A DNA stretch of 64,000 nucleotides from Mycolicibacterium litorale (GTDB taxonomy: Bacteria; Actinomycetota; Actinomycetes; Mycobacteriales; Mycobacteriaceae), in the NCBI RefSeq assembly GCF_014218295.1, contig NZ_AP023287.1, forward strand, positions 2,170,001 to 2,234,000, in the 5' to 3' direction. The translations under genes were made by a program, and so were the position numbers. Below the pieces are notes generated by a model. It saw only the letters and a program-made list of their open reading frames with translations. It was not told the origin of the DNA and ran no database searches. Below, one piece after another: positions 1 through 8,812 of the stretch (position 1 is its first letter; each line of letters begins with the position of its first letter).

Positions 1-1555
1 AGGCGGTGCGGCCCTCGGTGAACTGATCTGCGAAGCCGAGCCGTTCGGCCAGCGCGGCGAACGTCGTGTAGTCGTCGCGGCTGTCGGCATACGGTGGCAC
101 CAGCCGCGGCATGGCCATGAGCACCGGGTCGTTCTTCGACCCGGAGAAGTCGTCGCGTTCGAACGCCGTCGTCGACGGCACCACGATGTCGGCGTGTTTG
201 GCCATCGGCGTCCAGTACGGGTCGTGCACCACCACGGTGTCCACCCGGGCCAGCGCGCGACGCAGCCGGGGCAGGTTCTGGTGGTGGTGGAACGGATTGC
301 CGCCCGCCCAGTACACGCACCGGATGTGGGGATAGGTCAACCGCATCCCGTTGTAGTCGAACGGTTCCCCGGGGTGCAGCAGCATATCGCTCACCGCGGC
401 GACCGGGATGAACGTGCGGACGGGGTTGACGCCCTGGGGCAGTCGTGGCAGCCCACATCGCAGCGGGGGTAGGCCCGGTTCGTTCATCGACCCGTAGCCG
501 TGTCCGAAACCACCTCCGGGCAGGCCGATCTGTCCCAGCATCGCCGCCAGCGTCAGGCCCATCCACGGTGCCTGTTCACCATGGCGGACCCGCTGCAGCG
601 ACCAGCTGACCGTGACGATGGTGCGCTGCGCGGCCATCCGGCGCGCCAGCGCGGCGATCTCGTCGGCGGGCAGACCGCAGATCGCCGCGGCCCACCGCGG
701 GGTCTTCGCCACGCCGTCGTCGGTGCCGAGCAGGTAGCGTTCGAACCGCTCGTAACCCACGCAGTGGGTACGCAGGAAATCGCGGTCGGCGAGCCCTTCG
801 GTGGCCAGCACGTGGGCCAGCGCCAGCATGATCGCGACATCGGTGCCGGGTATCGGTGCCAGCCATTCGCAGTCGCCGTCGACGTCGTCGCGCAGCGGTG
901 AGAACGAGACGACGCGCCCGCCTCGTGCGCGGAACCGGCGCAGGGCATCGCGGGCCGGATGTGTCGTCGTCCCACCGTGATTGGTGCCGGTGTTCTTCAA
1001 CGCCAACCCGCCGAAGCACACCAGCAGATCGGTGTGGGTGGCGATGACGTCCCAGTCGGTGGACCGTTTGAACAGGTCGTCGTGGGTGCCGACGACCCGA
1101 GGCATGATCACCCCCGTCGCGCCCAGGCTGTAGGAGTGGCGCGAAAAGGTGTAACCGCCAAGTAGTTTGAGGAATCGGTGCACCTGGCTCTGCGCGTGAT
1201 GGAAGCGGCCCGCGCTCGCCCACCCGTAGGAGCCGCCGTAGATCGCCTCGTTGCCGTGGGTGTCGACCACCCGGCGTAGTTCGGCGGCGAGCACCTCGGT
1301 CAGCTCATCCCACGACACGGCCACGAATTCGTCGGCCCCGCGCCGGGTACTGGGGCCGGGCCCGCCCTCGAGCCAGCCGCGCCGGATCGCGGGCCCGGTG
1401 ATGCGCGAACGGTGCCGTACCGATCCCGGCAGGTTCGCCAGCAGGGGAGAGGGTTCGTGGTCGCCGGGCAGCGGCGCGACCGACGCGATGTCGCCGGATT
1501 CGAGCCGGGCGGAGAAGCCGCCCCAGTGCGTGAGGCTGATCGGGACTCGGGCCAT
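1..1555 (-). CDS. Molybdopterin oxidoreductase, DMSO/TMAO/biotin-sulfoxide reductase type (partial)
   Basis: The 5' 518 codons are present; the C-terminus lies beyond the left edge. The start is the ATG at 1555-1553, opening MARVPISLTHWGGFSARLES. The segment GGSYGWASAGRFHH near residue 105 has the serine that ligates molybdenum in DMSO, TMAO and biotin-sulfoxide reductases. The segments CFGGLALKNTG and YWAGGNPFHHHQNLPRLRRA fit the bis-MGD binding fold. There is no N-terminal CxxC iron-sulfur motif and no clear twin-arginine signal, so a cytoplasmic BisC-like enzyme reducing S- or N-oxides (for example methionine or biotin sulfoxide) is more likely than a periplasmic respiratory enzyme. The substrate cannot be settled from sequence. 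Confidence 0.85.
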   Translation of the reverse strand, partial: MARVPISLTHWGGFSARLESGDIASVAPLPGDHEPSPLLANLPGSVRHRSRITGPAIRRGWLEGGPGPSTRRGADEFVAVSWDELTEVLAAELRRVVDTHGNEAIYGGSYGWASAGRFHHAQSQVHRFLKLLGGYTFSRHSYSLGATGVIMPRVVGTHDDLFKRSTDWDVIATHTDLLVCFGGLALKNTGTNHGGTTTHPARDALRRFRARGGRVVSFSPLRDDVDGDCEWLAPIPGTDVAIMLALAHVLATEGLADRDFLRTHCVGYERFERYLLGTDDGVAKTPRWAAAICGLPADEIAALARRMAAQRTIVTVSWSLQRVRHGEQAPWMGLTLAAMLGQIGLPGGGFGHGYGSMNEPGLPPLRCGLPRLPQGVNPVRTFIPVAAVSDMLLHPGEPFDYNGMRLTYPHIRCVYWAGGNPFHHHQNLPRLRRALARVDTVVVHDPYWTPMAKHADIVVPSTTAFERDDFSGSKNDPVLMAMPRLVPPYADSRDDYTTFAALAERLGFADQFTEGRTA

Positions 1556-1779
1556 GGCGGAAAGTCTAGGGCGGCACGACGTCACACCTGCGGTCGCCGA
1601 CCGACGCCGGATTTCGCTCGCATTCGCCGTGGTGTCGGCGAACAATGCGGCGTTTCAGGGTGGATTTGGAAGTATCTTGCCCAGAATTGCCTGTCGTGTC
1701 CGCGAAATAGACACCGACTGACACAAGATTGGCGGGCGCGATACTTTCGACACACTTCGCGCCGAATACGGGAGGTTCG

Positions 1780-3804
1780 ATGAGCGGGCGGCGAACCCTG
1801 CTGCGCACGGCGCTGGCGCGCGCGACGGTCGGTCTTGCGGTGGTGGCGGCGAGTCTGTTCGTCGCGCCGCCGGCGTCGGCCGACCCGGCGAGCGAGGCCA
1901 ACGACGCGATCACCGCGGCGTACGACGGCAGCGGCGGGCCCGGCGGGCCGCTCGGCGTCCGGGAAGGCGGCGTGTACCCCGTCGGCGCGGGATTCGGTCA
2001 GAACTTCGCGGCGGGCAAGATGTTCTTCACCCCCGCCACCGGCGCCCACTGGATGCAGGGTGCCGTCCTGGAGAAGTACGAGTCACTGGGCGGGCCCGCC
2101 GACAGTGACCTGGGCTTTCCGACCATCGACGAAGGGCCCGGCCGGGTCGGGCCGGACAGCCGGAACACGACGTTCTCCGCACCCGACAAGCCGGTCATCT
2201 TCTGGACACCGGCGACCGGCGCCCGCGTGGTGCGGGGTGCGCTCAACGCGGCATGGGACCGGCTCGGCGGGTCGGCCGGGGTGCTGGGTGTCCCGGCGGA
2301 GGACGAGGTCTACCGCGGCGACGTGGTCTCACAGAAGTTCACCGGCGGCGAGCTGACCTGGAACCGCAAGGACAAGACGTTCACGACGGTCCCGCCCGGG
2401 CTGGTCGACCAGCTGCGTGACCTGTCCGTCCCCGAGGACGCGGAGTCGGCCATCGCCGCCGCGCGCCGGGCCGCGGGCGGTCCGCTGGGCCCACTCGGCG
2501 CCAAGGACGGGCCGCAGTACGCGATCGGCGACGACGGGGCCGGGCAGAACTTCGCCGGCGGGAAGATCTTCTACACCCCGCAGACCGGCGCCAACGTCGT
2601 CACCGGCCAGGTCCTCGAGAAGTACGAGAGCGTGGGCGGGCCCGAGGGCGACCTGGGCTTCCCGACCAGCAGCGAAGCCGACGGCGGGTTGGGCTCGAAC
2701 AGCCGGATCGGCACGTTCGCCGCGGAGGACCGGCCGGTCATCTTCTGGACCCCCGACTACGGTGCCGTGATCGTGCGCGGCGCGATGAACGCCGGATGGG
2801 CGAAACTGGGCGGCGCCAAGGGGCCGCTCGGCGCCCCCGTGGCCGATCAGACCGAGAACGGCGACGTCGTCACCCAGCGCTTCAGCGAAGGCGTGCTGTC
2901 CTACAACCGGTCCACCGGCAGGTTCAGCACCGAACCCGCCGAACTGGCCGCCCAGCTCGCGGGCCTGGAGGTCCCCGGCGAGGAGGTGCCCAAGGCCCCG
3001 GCCACACCGTCGTCCTCGGCCGCCGAGGACGACGGTGAATGGCTCAGCTGGCGGTGGAACTGGTGGTGGCTGCTGGCCCTGATCCCGGTGCTGATCATCG
3101 TGGGGCTGGTGACAGGCGCGGTGTTGTGGAGCCGTCGTCGCGACCGCCGCGACGAACGCTTCCGCGACGACGAGGACATCTTCGACCGGGCGATGTACGA
3201 GCCGGCGGCCCGACCGGAATCCGGCGAGGGCGACGACGAGCGGCGCCGCTTCGCCGAGACCTACGGCTTCCACGAGTCACCGCCGGAATCCGCCGCGGCG
3301 CCGGCACCCGCCGACCCGTTCGCCCCGCAGGACGATCCCGACTCCGTCGACACCGCCCCGACCCGCATCGAGGAGCCGCGGCCGCAGTCCGCGCTGGAGG
3401 AACCGTCACTGCCGGTGTCCGGGCCCGACGAGCCCTCACCGGCGCGGCCCGAGGAGTTGTTCCGGCAACCCGAGCCGGAGCCCGCCGAACGCGAACCCGG
3501 ACCGGCGCAGCCCGAGGCCGAGGCGTTCGTCGGGGCCCCGTTCGTGGTGGCGCCGTTCGTGGAGGACGCGCCCAGCGGACGGCACGCCGCGATCGACATC
3601 GACGAACCCACTCCCGGCCGCACCGCGATCCACCTGCCCCTCGACGACTCGGGCGCGGCGCCTGCGGGATACCCGGTCAAGGCGGACACGAGGACCGGCC
3701 TGTACTGGACGCCCGGCAGCCGTGGCTACGACGATGTGGCTGCCGAGATCTATTTCGCCAGCGAGGAATTCGCACGCACCAACGGGTTCGTGCGCGGCGA
3801 CTGA
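1780..3804 (+). CDS. LGFP-repeat transmembrane protein with C-terminal sunset-like domain
   Basis: 674 aa; start chosen at ATG 1780 because GGAGG lies 4 nt upstream. A signal peptide (residues about 1-35, ending PPASADPAS) is followed by two similar blocks of LGFP-type repeats (about 45-395; motifs LGVREGG, DLGFPTIDEG, LGAKDG, DLGFPTSSE, LGAPVAD), thought to bind cell-wall polymer. A single membrane helix lies at about 425-450 (WWWLLALIPVLIIVGLVTG) before an arginine-rich stop-transfer stretch and an acidic, proline-rich tail of about 180 residues. The last 45 residues (GYPVKADTRTGLYWTPGSRG then YFASEEFARTNGF) resemble the sunset domain. It is the positional equivalent of Rv2721c beside lexA. 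The topology suggests a link between arabinogalactan and cytoplasm; function unknown. Confidence 0.88.
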   Translation: MSGRRTLLRTALARATVGLAVVAASLFVAPPASADPASEANDAITAAYDGSGGPGGPLGVREGGVYPVGAGFGQNFAAGKMFFTPATGAHWMQGAVLEKYESLGGPADSDLGFPTIDEGPGRVGPDSRNTTFSAPDKPVIFWTPATGARVVRGALNAAWDRLGGSAGVLGVPAEDEVYRGDVVSQKFTGGELTWNRKDKTFTTVPPGLVDQLRDLSVPEDAESAIAAARRAAGGPLGPLGAKDGPQYAIGDDGAGQNFAGGKIFYTPQTGANVVTGQVLEKYESVGGPEGDLGFPTSSEADGGLGSNSRIGTFAAEDRPVIFWTPDYGAVIVRGAMNAGWAKLGGAKGPLGAPVADQTENGDVVTQRFSEGVLSYNRSTGRFSTEPAELAAQLAGLEVPGEEVPKAPATPSSSAAEDDGEWLSWRWNWWWLLALIPVLIIVGLVTGAVLWSRRRDRRDERFRDDEDIFDRAMYEPAARPESGEGDDERRRFAETYGFHESPPESAAAPAPADPFAPQDDPDSVDTAPTRIEEPRPQSALEEPSLPVSGPDEPSPARPEELFRQPEPEPAEREPGPAQPEAEAFVGAPFVVAPFVEDAPSGRHAAIDIDEPTPGRTAIHLPLDDSGAAPAGYPVKADTRTGLYWTPGSRGYDDVAAEIYFASEEFARTNGFVRGD

Positions 3805-3811
3805 CCGGCGC

Positions 3812-4507
3812 TCAGATCTTGCGGATCACGGTGACGACCTTGCCGAGCACGGCGGCGTCGTTACCGGGGATCGGTTCGAACGCGGGGTTGTGCGGCATCA
3901 ACCAGACCTGACCGCGGGTGCGCTTGAACGTCTTGACGGTGGCCTCGCCGTCGATCATGGCCGCGACGATGTCGCCGTTGTCGGCGACGTTCTGCTGGCG
4001 CACCACGACCCAGTCGCCGTCACAGATCGCGGCGTCGACCATCGAGTCGCCCACGACCTTGAGCAGGAACAGCGACCCTTCGCCGACGAGTTCGCGCGGC
4101 AGCGGGAACACGTCCTCGACCGCTTCCTCGGCGAGGATGGGGCCGCCGGCGGCGATGCGGCCGAGGACCGGCACGAACGTCGGCTCGGGCAGGGCGTCGC
4201 TGCCTGACACGTCCGTGGTGACGATCGGCCCTGCCGGCTCGTCGGACAGGCGTACGTCGACGGCCCTGGGCCGGTTGGGGTCACGCCGCAGGTAGCCCTT
4301 GCGCTCCAGGGTCCGCAGTTGGTGTGCGACCGACGACGTCGACGTCAGGCCGACGGCGTCGCCGATCTCCCGGATGCTCGGCGGGTACCCGCGACTGGTC
4401 ACCGAGGCGCGGATGACCTCGAGGATGGTGCGTTGTCGTTCGGTGAGGCCGGCGTCCGCGCCCCGGCGCGCACCGCCGTTCCGGATGTCGCTGCTGTCGT
4501 CGCTCAT
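3812..4507 (-). CDS. lexA: LexA, SOS-response transcriptional repressor and self-cleaving protease
   Basis: 231 aa, full length. An N-terminal winged helix-turn-helix ([20 protein letters not shown], then [20 protein letters not shown]) is followed by the S24 peptidase domain. The self-cleavage Ala-Gly bond is A120-G121 ([10 protein letters not shown]); the catalytic pair is Ser155 (VGDSMVDAA) and Lys192 (ATVKTFKR). RecA-ssDNA filaments trigger self-cleavage and derepress damage genes. The start ATG at 4507 is preferred over an upstream in-frame extension because the extension reads as non-coding and the SOS box lies just upstream at 4540-4555. The gene is divergent from chiZ and tail-to-tail with the LGFP gene, as in M. 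tuberculosis. Confidence 0.97.
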   Translation of the reverse strand: MSDDSSDIRNGGARRGADAGLTERQRTILEVIRASVTSRGYPPSIREIGDAVGLTSTSSVAHQLRTLERKGYLRRDPNRPRAVDVRLSDEPAGPIVTTDVSGSDALPEPTFVPVLGRIAAGGPILAEEAVEDVFPLPRELVGEGSLFLLKVVGDSMVDAAICDGDWVVVRQQNVADNGDIVAAMIDGEATVKTFKRTRGQVWLMPHNPAFEPIPGNDAAVLGKVVTVIRKI

Positions 4508-4539
4508 GGCCCCGAATCTAGTCGCCCGGGCCACGATGA

Positions 4540-4555
4540 TCAAACATGTGTTCGA
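4540..4555. promoter_or_regulatory. SOS box (LexA operator) for lexA
   Basis: TCAAACATGTGTTCGA differs from the mycobacterial consensus TCGAAC-N4-GTTCGA at one base. It sits 33 nt upstream of the lexA start, consistent with autoregulation. Confidence 0.85.
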
Positions 4556-4633
4556 GGCGTGTCGCCGGCCGCCGGAGTTGCTGGGCGCGATCCGCAGGAC
4601 TTGTCGTACCCCCCGGTTACCGTCTGCAACAGT

Positions 4634-4649
4634 TCGATCACACGTTCTA
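4634..4649. promoter_or_regulatory. Degenerate SOS box upstream of chiZ (distal)
   Basis: TCGATCACACGTTCTA matches TCGAAC-N4-GTTCGA with two mismatches, one per half-site. Paired with a second box 4 bp further on. Confidence 0.5.
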
Positions 4650-4653
4650 TCCA

Positions 4654-4669
4654 TCGAACATCTGATCGA
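4654..4669. promoter_or_regulatory. SOS box upstream of chiZ (proximal)
   Basis: TCGAACATCTGATCGA: left half-site perfect, right half-site with one mismatch. It lies 46 nt before the chiZ start. A further lone half-site TCGAAC occurs at 4676-4681. Confidence 0.65.
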
Positions 4670-4715
4670 CTACATTCGAACACACAGGCGAACACCCGAA
4701 GGGAAGGGCACGCAC

Positions 4716-5171
4716 ATGACGATCCTCGATGTGAGGCAGACCCAGCAGCGTCCGGCGGATCCGCATCTGAGGCACGGTGTCCGCCGCCCATCCGATGCGC
4801 GCCGGCCGCGCGCCGGCCGTCCGGCCGCACCGCTGCGGCACCGTGGCAACGGCGTGCTCATGTCGCGCGCGTCGCACCGGCGTCGGCCCATCACCCCGGC
4901 CACGACGGTGTTGCTGGCGCTGATGGCGGCCGGGATCACGGTCTGGCTCGGGCTGGTGGCGAACCTGGGCGGGGTGGCGGGCGAGCAGGAGTCGGTGCCC
5001 GCCGAACTGGCCGTGGTGCAGGTGCAGACCGGGGAAAGCCTGCATCAGGTGGCGCAGCGGGTGGCTCCCGGCGCTCCCGTGGGGGCTGTCGTCGAGCGGA
5101 TCCGCGAGCTGAACCGGCTGGATTCGGCGGCGCTGGACGCCGGGCAGACGTTGATCGCCCCGGTCGGCTGA
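4716..5171 (+). CDS. chiZ: LysM-containing cell-division suppressor / cell-wall hydrolase, ChiZ-like
   Basis: 151 aa from ATG 4716, preceded by GGGAAGGG about 8 nt upstream. The N-terminal 65 residues are Arg/Pro-rich and cytoplasmic. One membrane helix follows ([20 protein letters not shown], about 69-88), then an extracytoplasmic LysM-type domain ([16 protein letters not shown] to [20 protein letters not shown]). Divergent from lexA across a region holding SOS boxes; its M. tuberculosis counterpart Rv2719c is damage-induced and blocks septation. LysM is a peptidoglycan-binding fold; I see no separate catalytic domain, so hydrolase activity rests on the literature for the homologue. Confidence 0.85.
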   Translation: MTILDVRQTQQRPADPHLRHGVRRPSDARRPRAGRPAAPLRHRGNGVLMSRASHRRRPITPATTVLLALMAAGITVWLGLVANLGGVAGEQESVPAELAVVQVQTGESLHQVAQRVAPGAPVGAVVERIRELNRLDSAALDAGQTLIAPVG

Positions 5172-5332
5172 CGTCGATGAGGGACGGTGAATCCTGGTGC
5201 GCCGCACCGACCCTGTCGCCGTCGCCGAGGGTCACCTGGGCATGGCCCCCGGCCGTCGGCACCGGCGCGGCCACCCGGGTACGCTCGGAGAGGTTCGAAG
5301 GGCGTATCCGACGGTCTGGCGAAGGAGCGGTG

Positions 5333-5797
5333 ATGCACTGTCCGTTCTGCCGTCATCCCGATTCACGCGTCGTCGACTCACGCGAGACCGACGAGGGCCA
5401 GGCGATCCGGCGCCGCCGGTCCTGTCCCGAGTGCGGGCGGCGGTTCACCACGGTGGAGACCGCGGTGCTGGCGGTCGTCAAGCGCAGCGGGGTGACGGAA
5501 CCGTTCAGCCGCGAGAAGGTCATCAAGGGCGTCCGCCGCGCCTGCCAGGGTCGCCAGGTCGATGCCGATGCGCTCAACCTGCTCGCCCAGCAGGTCGAGG
5601 ATGCGGTCCGGGCCACCGGTTCGCCCGAGGTGCCGAGCCACGAGGTCGGCCTGGCCATCCTCGGCCCGCTGCGCGACCTCGACGAGGTGGCCTACCTTCG
5701 CTTCGCGTCGGTCTACCGGTCGTTCGAGTCCGCCGACGACTTCGAGCGTGAGATCGAGGCGCTCCGCGCCCACCGCAACGTCACGACGCCGAGCTGA
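5333..5797 (+). CDS. nrdR: NrdR, repressor of ribonucleotide reductase genes
   Basis: 154 aa, start ATG 5333 with GAAGGAG 5-11 nt upstream. The zinc ribbon cysteines are C3, C6, C31 and C34 (MHCPFC...CPEC). The ATP-cone domain follows ([20 protein letters not shown], about residues 46-136). NrdR senses dATP/ATP and represses nrd operons. It follows chiZ on the same strand after a 161-nt gap with no gene; I see no NrdR box in the window, so its targets are elsewhere. Confidence 0.97.
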   Translation: MHCPFCRHPDSRVVDSRETDEGQAIRRRRSCPECGRRFTTVETAVLAVVKRSGVTEPFSREKVIKGVRRACQGRQVDADALNLLAQQVEDAVRATGSPEVPSHEVGLAILGPLRDLDEVAYLRFASVYRSFESADDFEREIEALRAHRNVTTPS

Positions 5798-5804
5798 CGC
5801 CCGA

Positions 5805-6491
5805 TCAGTCGAGGCGGCGGTTGCCGTCGCTGACGACGCGGCCCGCGACGCGAACCCAGCCCTCCGGGCTCCAGACCGTGTGGATCACCGAACCCCTGCC
5901 CTGCACGATCGTCAGGTCGCGGCTCAGATAATCGGTGATGCGGACGGCCGCCGCCCCGGTCGCCTCGTCCTCGGGCACCCCGAGATCCGTGGCGAACATG
6001 CGGGCCCGGATGTGGCCGGCCTCGCGATCGGTCCAGGTCCACAGGTAGTGATGGGCGTCGTCGGCGTAGTCCGACGGATCGGCCGCCGCCAGTTCGTCGG
6101 TGGACTCCACGTCGTGGATCGCGAACTCCGGCGCCCAATCCGACCGGGCCCGCACGACGACGAGGTCGTCCTCATAGGCGACCTGCACGATCCCGGCGGG
6201 CACCTGCAGCGTGTGCACGGCAAGCCCCTTGTCCCGCAACCACCATGCCGCACCGACCGTGGGATGGCCGGCGAACGGCAGCTCGGTGGCGGGGGTGAAG
6301 ATCCGCACGTGCGCCGACGTCGCCCCGGATTCCGGCACGTCGATGAATATGGTTTCGCTGTAACCCAATTCGTGGGCGATGCGCTGGCGGTCGCCCGGAT
6401 CGACTGTCGCGGCGTCGACGACGCCGAGCGGGTTGCCGTGATTACCGTCGGGGTCGGTGAAGACACGCAGCACGTCGACATCGATGGCCAT
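5805..6491 (-). CDS. PhzF-family isomerase/epimerase-like protein
   Basis: 228 aa, start ATG 6491. Family signatures are [20 protein letters not shown] at the N-terminus, the SETIFI segment carrying the family's acidic catalytic residue, and the [11 protein letters not shown] motif. Known PhzF proteins isomerise dihydro-hydroxyanthranilate, but most relatives have no assigned substrate. This copy is shorter than the usual 260-300 residues. It is tail-to-tail with nrdR. In M. tuberculosis a nitrobindin-type gene lies between these two; none is visible here. Confidence 0.85.
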   Translation of the reverse strand: MAIDVDVLRVFTDPDGNHGNPLGVVDAATVDPGDRQRIAHELGYSETIFIDVPESGATSAHVRIFTPATELPFAGHPTVGAAWWLRDKGLAVHTLQVPAGIVQVAYEDDLVVVRARSDWAPEFAIHDVESTDELAAADPSDYADDAHHYLWTWTDREAGHIRARMFATDLGVPEDEATGAAAVRITDYLSRDLTIVQGRGSVIHTVWSPEGWVRVAGRVVSDGNRRLD

Positions 6492-6526
6492 GGGGCCGAT
6501 GCTACGTGTTCGCCGGCCGACGCCGG

Positions 6527-7549
6527 TCAGGTCGCGCTGCGTTCGTCACTGCCCATGGCGTCGAGGACCGCCACCCGGGTGTCGACGGATCCGCTGATGG
6601 CCGCTTCGCTCAACCCGGTGCGCAGCAGTCGGCGCAGCTGCTCCTGATCGTGGGTGGCCGGTTCAGTGGAATCGATGAAGCGCTCGACGGTCTCGACGAA
6701 GCGGTCCGGATCGTCGTGGAACGGGAAGTGGCCGGAGCCTTCGAACACCTCCAGTCGCGATCCGGGCATCGCCGCGTGCGCCAACCGGCCGTGGCTGACC
6801 GGGATCACCGAATCGTGGCTGCCCCAGATGAGCTGCACCGGCACGGATTCGGTGAGGTAACAGCGGTCCAGCATCGTGACCACCTGGCCCCGCCAGTCCA
6901 CCACGGCGCGCAGGGTTCGCGCGAACGCCGACGACGCGGTCGGCTCGGGCAGGTCGGCGAGGATCCGCATCATCTCGTTGAGATCGCGCGCGGCCTTGGT
7001 GCTGCCCAGCACCGCGCCGGCGACCCGACCGGCCACCTGTAGGGCGGGCAACACCAGCGGAAGCCGCAACAGCGCCAGCGCCTCACTGCCCATCGGCAGC
7101 GAGGCGGCGCGCAGCGCGACGTTGACGTCCTTGGTGACCCCGCCCGCGCCGACGAGGATCAGCCGATCGACGAATTGTGGGAACTGGTAGGCGAACTGCA
7201 TGGCCACCCCGCCACCCAGGGAATGGCCGATCACCGTCACCCGGTCGATGCCGAGCACGCTGAGCAGGTCGCGCATCCCGTTCGCGTAGGCGGCCACCGA
7301 GTAGTCGGCGCGGGGTTTGTCCGATCTGCCGTGGCCCAGCAGATCCGGTGCGATCACCGTGAACCGTTGGGCGAGTTTTGACTGCACGGTGCTCCACGTC
7401 GTGGAGTTGTCGCCGATGCCGTGGATCAACAGGATCGCCGGGCCGTCGCCGGCGATTCGGAACGCCCGGCGGTATCCGTGGATGGTGCGGAACTGCAGCG
7501 TCGGCGTGACATCCCGCACCGGTCGCAGGTTGGGCGTGCGGTCAGTCAT
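6527..7549 (-). CDS. Alpha/beta hydrolase (Rv2715-like)
   Basis: 340 aa, start ATG 7549. Oxyanion segment [13 protein letters not shown], nucleophile elbow GHSLGGGVA (Ser about residue 114), acid segment [11 protein letters not shown], and the His in [14 protein letters not shown] complete a catalytic triad. A cap of about 100 residues and a 40-residue C-terminal tail follow the core. Ester or C-C bond hydrolysis is likely; the substrate is unknown. Same strand as, and 36 nt before, the PhzF-like gene, so probably co-transcribed. Confidence 0.85.
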   Translation of the reverse strand: MTDRTPNLRPVRDVTPTLQFRTIHGYRRAFRIAGDGPAILLIHGIGDNSTTWSTVQSKLAQRFTVIAPDLLGHGRSDKPRADYSVAAYANGMRDLLSVLGIDRVTVIGHSLGGGVAMQFAYQFPQFVDRLILVGAGGVTKDVNVALRAASLPMGSEALALLRLPLVLPALQVAGRVAGAVLGSTKAARDLNEMMRILADLPEPTASSAFARTLRAVVDWRGQVVTMLDRCYLTESVPVQLIWGSHDSVIPVSHGRLAHAAMPGSRLEVFEGSGHFPFHDDPDRFVETVERFIDSTEPATHDQEQLRRLLRTGLSEAAISGSVDTRVAVLDAMGSDERSAT

Positions 7550-7600
7550 GTCGCCAACCTCGTCGTCAGGCCGGGAGATCGCCGGCGGCGTGCAGTGCGT

Positions 7601-8635
7601 TCAGCTACGGTCCTCGCCCTCGGAGAACCCGTCCCGGTACCTGTCCTCTTTGTCCTTCTCGCCGGCCTGCTGAGCGAGGAACCGTTCGAATTCGGCGCCG
7701 AGTTCGTCACCGCTGGGGAGGTCTTCGTCGTGCGCGAGCAGCGACCGGTTCTCCTGAGCGGCGACGAACGCATCGTACTGGCGCTCCAGAGCGGTCACCA
7801 CCTGAGCAACCTCGACGCTCGCCTCGACCTGCTCGTTGATCTTGCTGTAGACCTCCGCGCCGGCCTCGGCGAGTGCGGTCAGCGGGATCTCCAGCGACGC
7901 CGTCTTGGCCACCTCGGCCAGCAGCGCCTCGGCGGCCGGGGGATAGGCCGTCTGCGACAGGTAGTGCGGCACGTACACCGTGTAGCCGACGACCTCGTGA
8001 CCGTGCTGCGCCATCCGGAACTCCAGCAGATTGGACGCGCTGGCCGGGACCTGCACCTCACCGACCCACGGGGTGTGCTCGGCGATCAGCTCCTTGTTGT
8101 TGGCGTGCGCGGTCATCGTGACCGGCCGGGTGTGCGGCACCGCCATCGGGATGGACCCCAGCCCGATCGTCTGGCGGACACCGAGCCGTTCGGCCAGCAG
8201 GCGCACCGCGGTGATGAACCGTTCCCAGCGCAGATCCGGTTCCATCCCGGCGAGCAGGAGGAACGGGGTGCCGACGCTGTCGTGCATGGCGTAGAGGTTG
8301 AGTTCAGGCTCCTCGTAGGCGGAGAAGTGGTCGGTCTTGAACGTCATCAGCGGCCGGCGTGAGCGGTAGTCGAGCAGTTCGTCGATGGCGAACGACGCCA
8401 CCAGTTCGGAGTCGAGGCTGCTCTTGAGGTGCGCGGTGGCCAGCCGGACCACATGGCCGGCGTCGGAGAAGCCCTCCAGCGCATGGATCATCACCGGACC
8501 GCGCCCGTCGGCCGACGACAACTGCGGAGCGGGGAACTCGAGCTCGTACATGCCGGTCGGCTCGGGCTGGTACTGCTGCTCGGGGGTGGTGTCCGGCTGG
8601 TCCCGGACGTTGGGTTCCTCTGGGGTGTCTGCCAT
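7601..8635 (-). CDS. PAC2-family protein (Rv2714-like)
   Basis: 344 aa. Start ATG 8635 (MADTPEEPNVRDQ) is chosen over a 45-residue upstream extension because GAGGAGG lies 8-14 nt before it and the extension looks non-coding. The PAC2 fold (about 40-250) shows MIHALEGFSDAGHVVRLATA, SFAIDELLDYRSRRP and GEVQVPASASNLLEF, characteristic of actinobacterial proteasome-assembly-chaperone-like proteins. The acidic C-terminus is helical. Cytoplasmic. Whether it acts in proteasome assembly is not known. Probably in one unit with the downstream hydrolase, 51 nt away. Confidence 0.85.
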   Translation of the reverse strand: MADTPEEPNVRDQPDTTPEQQYQPEPTGMYELEFPAPQLSSADGRGPVMIHALEGFSDAGHVVRLATAHLKSSLDSELVASFAIDELLDYRSRRPLMTFKTDHFSAYEEPELNLYAMHDSVGTPFLLLAGMEPDLRWERFITAVRLLAERLGVRQTIGLGSIPMAVPHTRPVTMTAHANNKELIAEHTPWVGEVQVPASASNLLEFRMAQHGHEVVGYTVYVPHYLSQTAYPPAAEALLAEVAKTASLEIPLTALAEAGAEVYSKINEQVEASVEVAQVVTALERQYDAFVAAQENRSLLAHDEDLPSGDELGAEFERFLAQQAGEKDKEDRYRDGFSEGEDRS

Positions 8636-8812
8636 ATCGGTTCGCCTCCTCGCCGCGGTGTCGACGCCGCTACAACGTCGCGCCGTGACCATAAGTGTCG
8701 CGCATTCCGGGGTGGCCGCTGCCGCGGGTACACCGCGATCCCGGTCAACACGGTGCGGGCCGCACCGCATTCCCGCGACAGAATGCCCCTGTGCGCGCCG
8801 GCTGAACCGGGC

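Noticed and set aside
5172..5332. Possible riboswitch or NrdR box before nrdR
   Set aside because: GC-rich stretches can pair, but no convincing nested helices and no NrdR-box-like repeat were seen.
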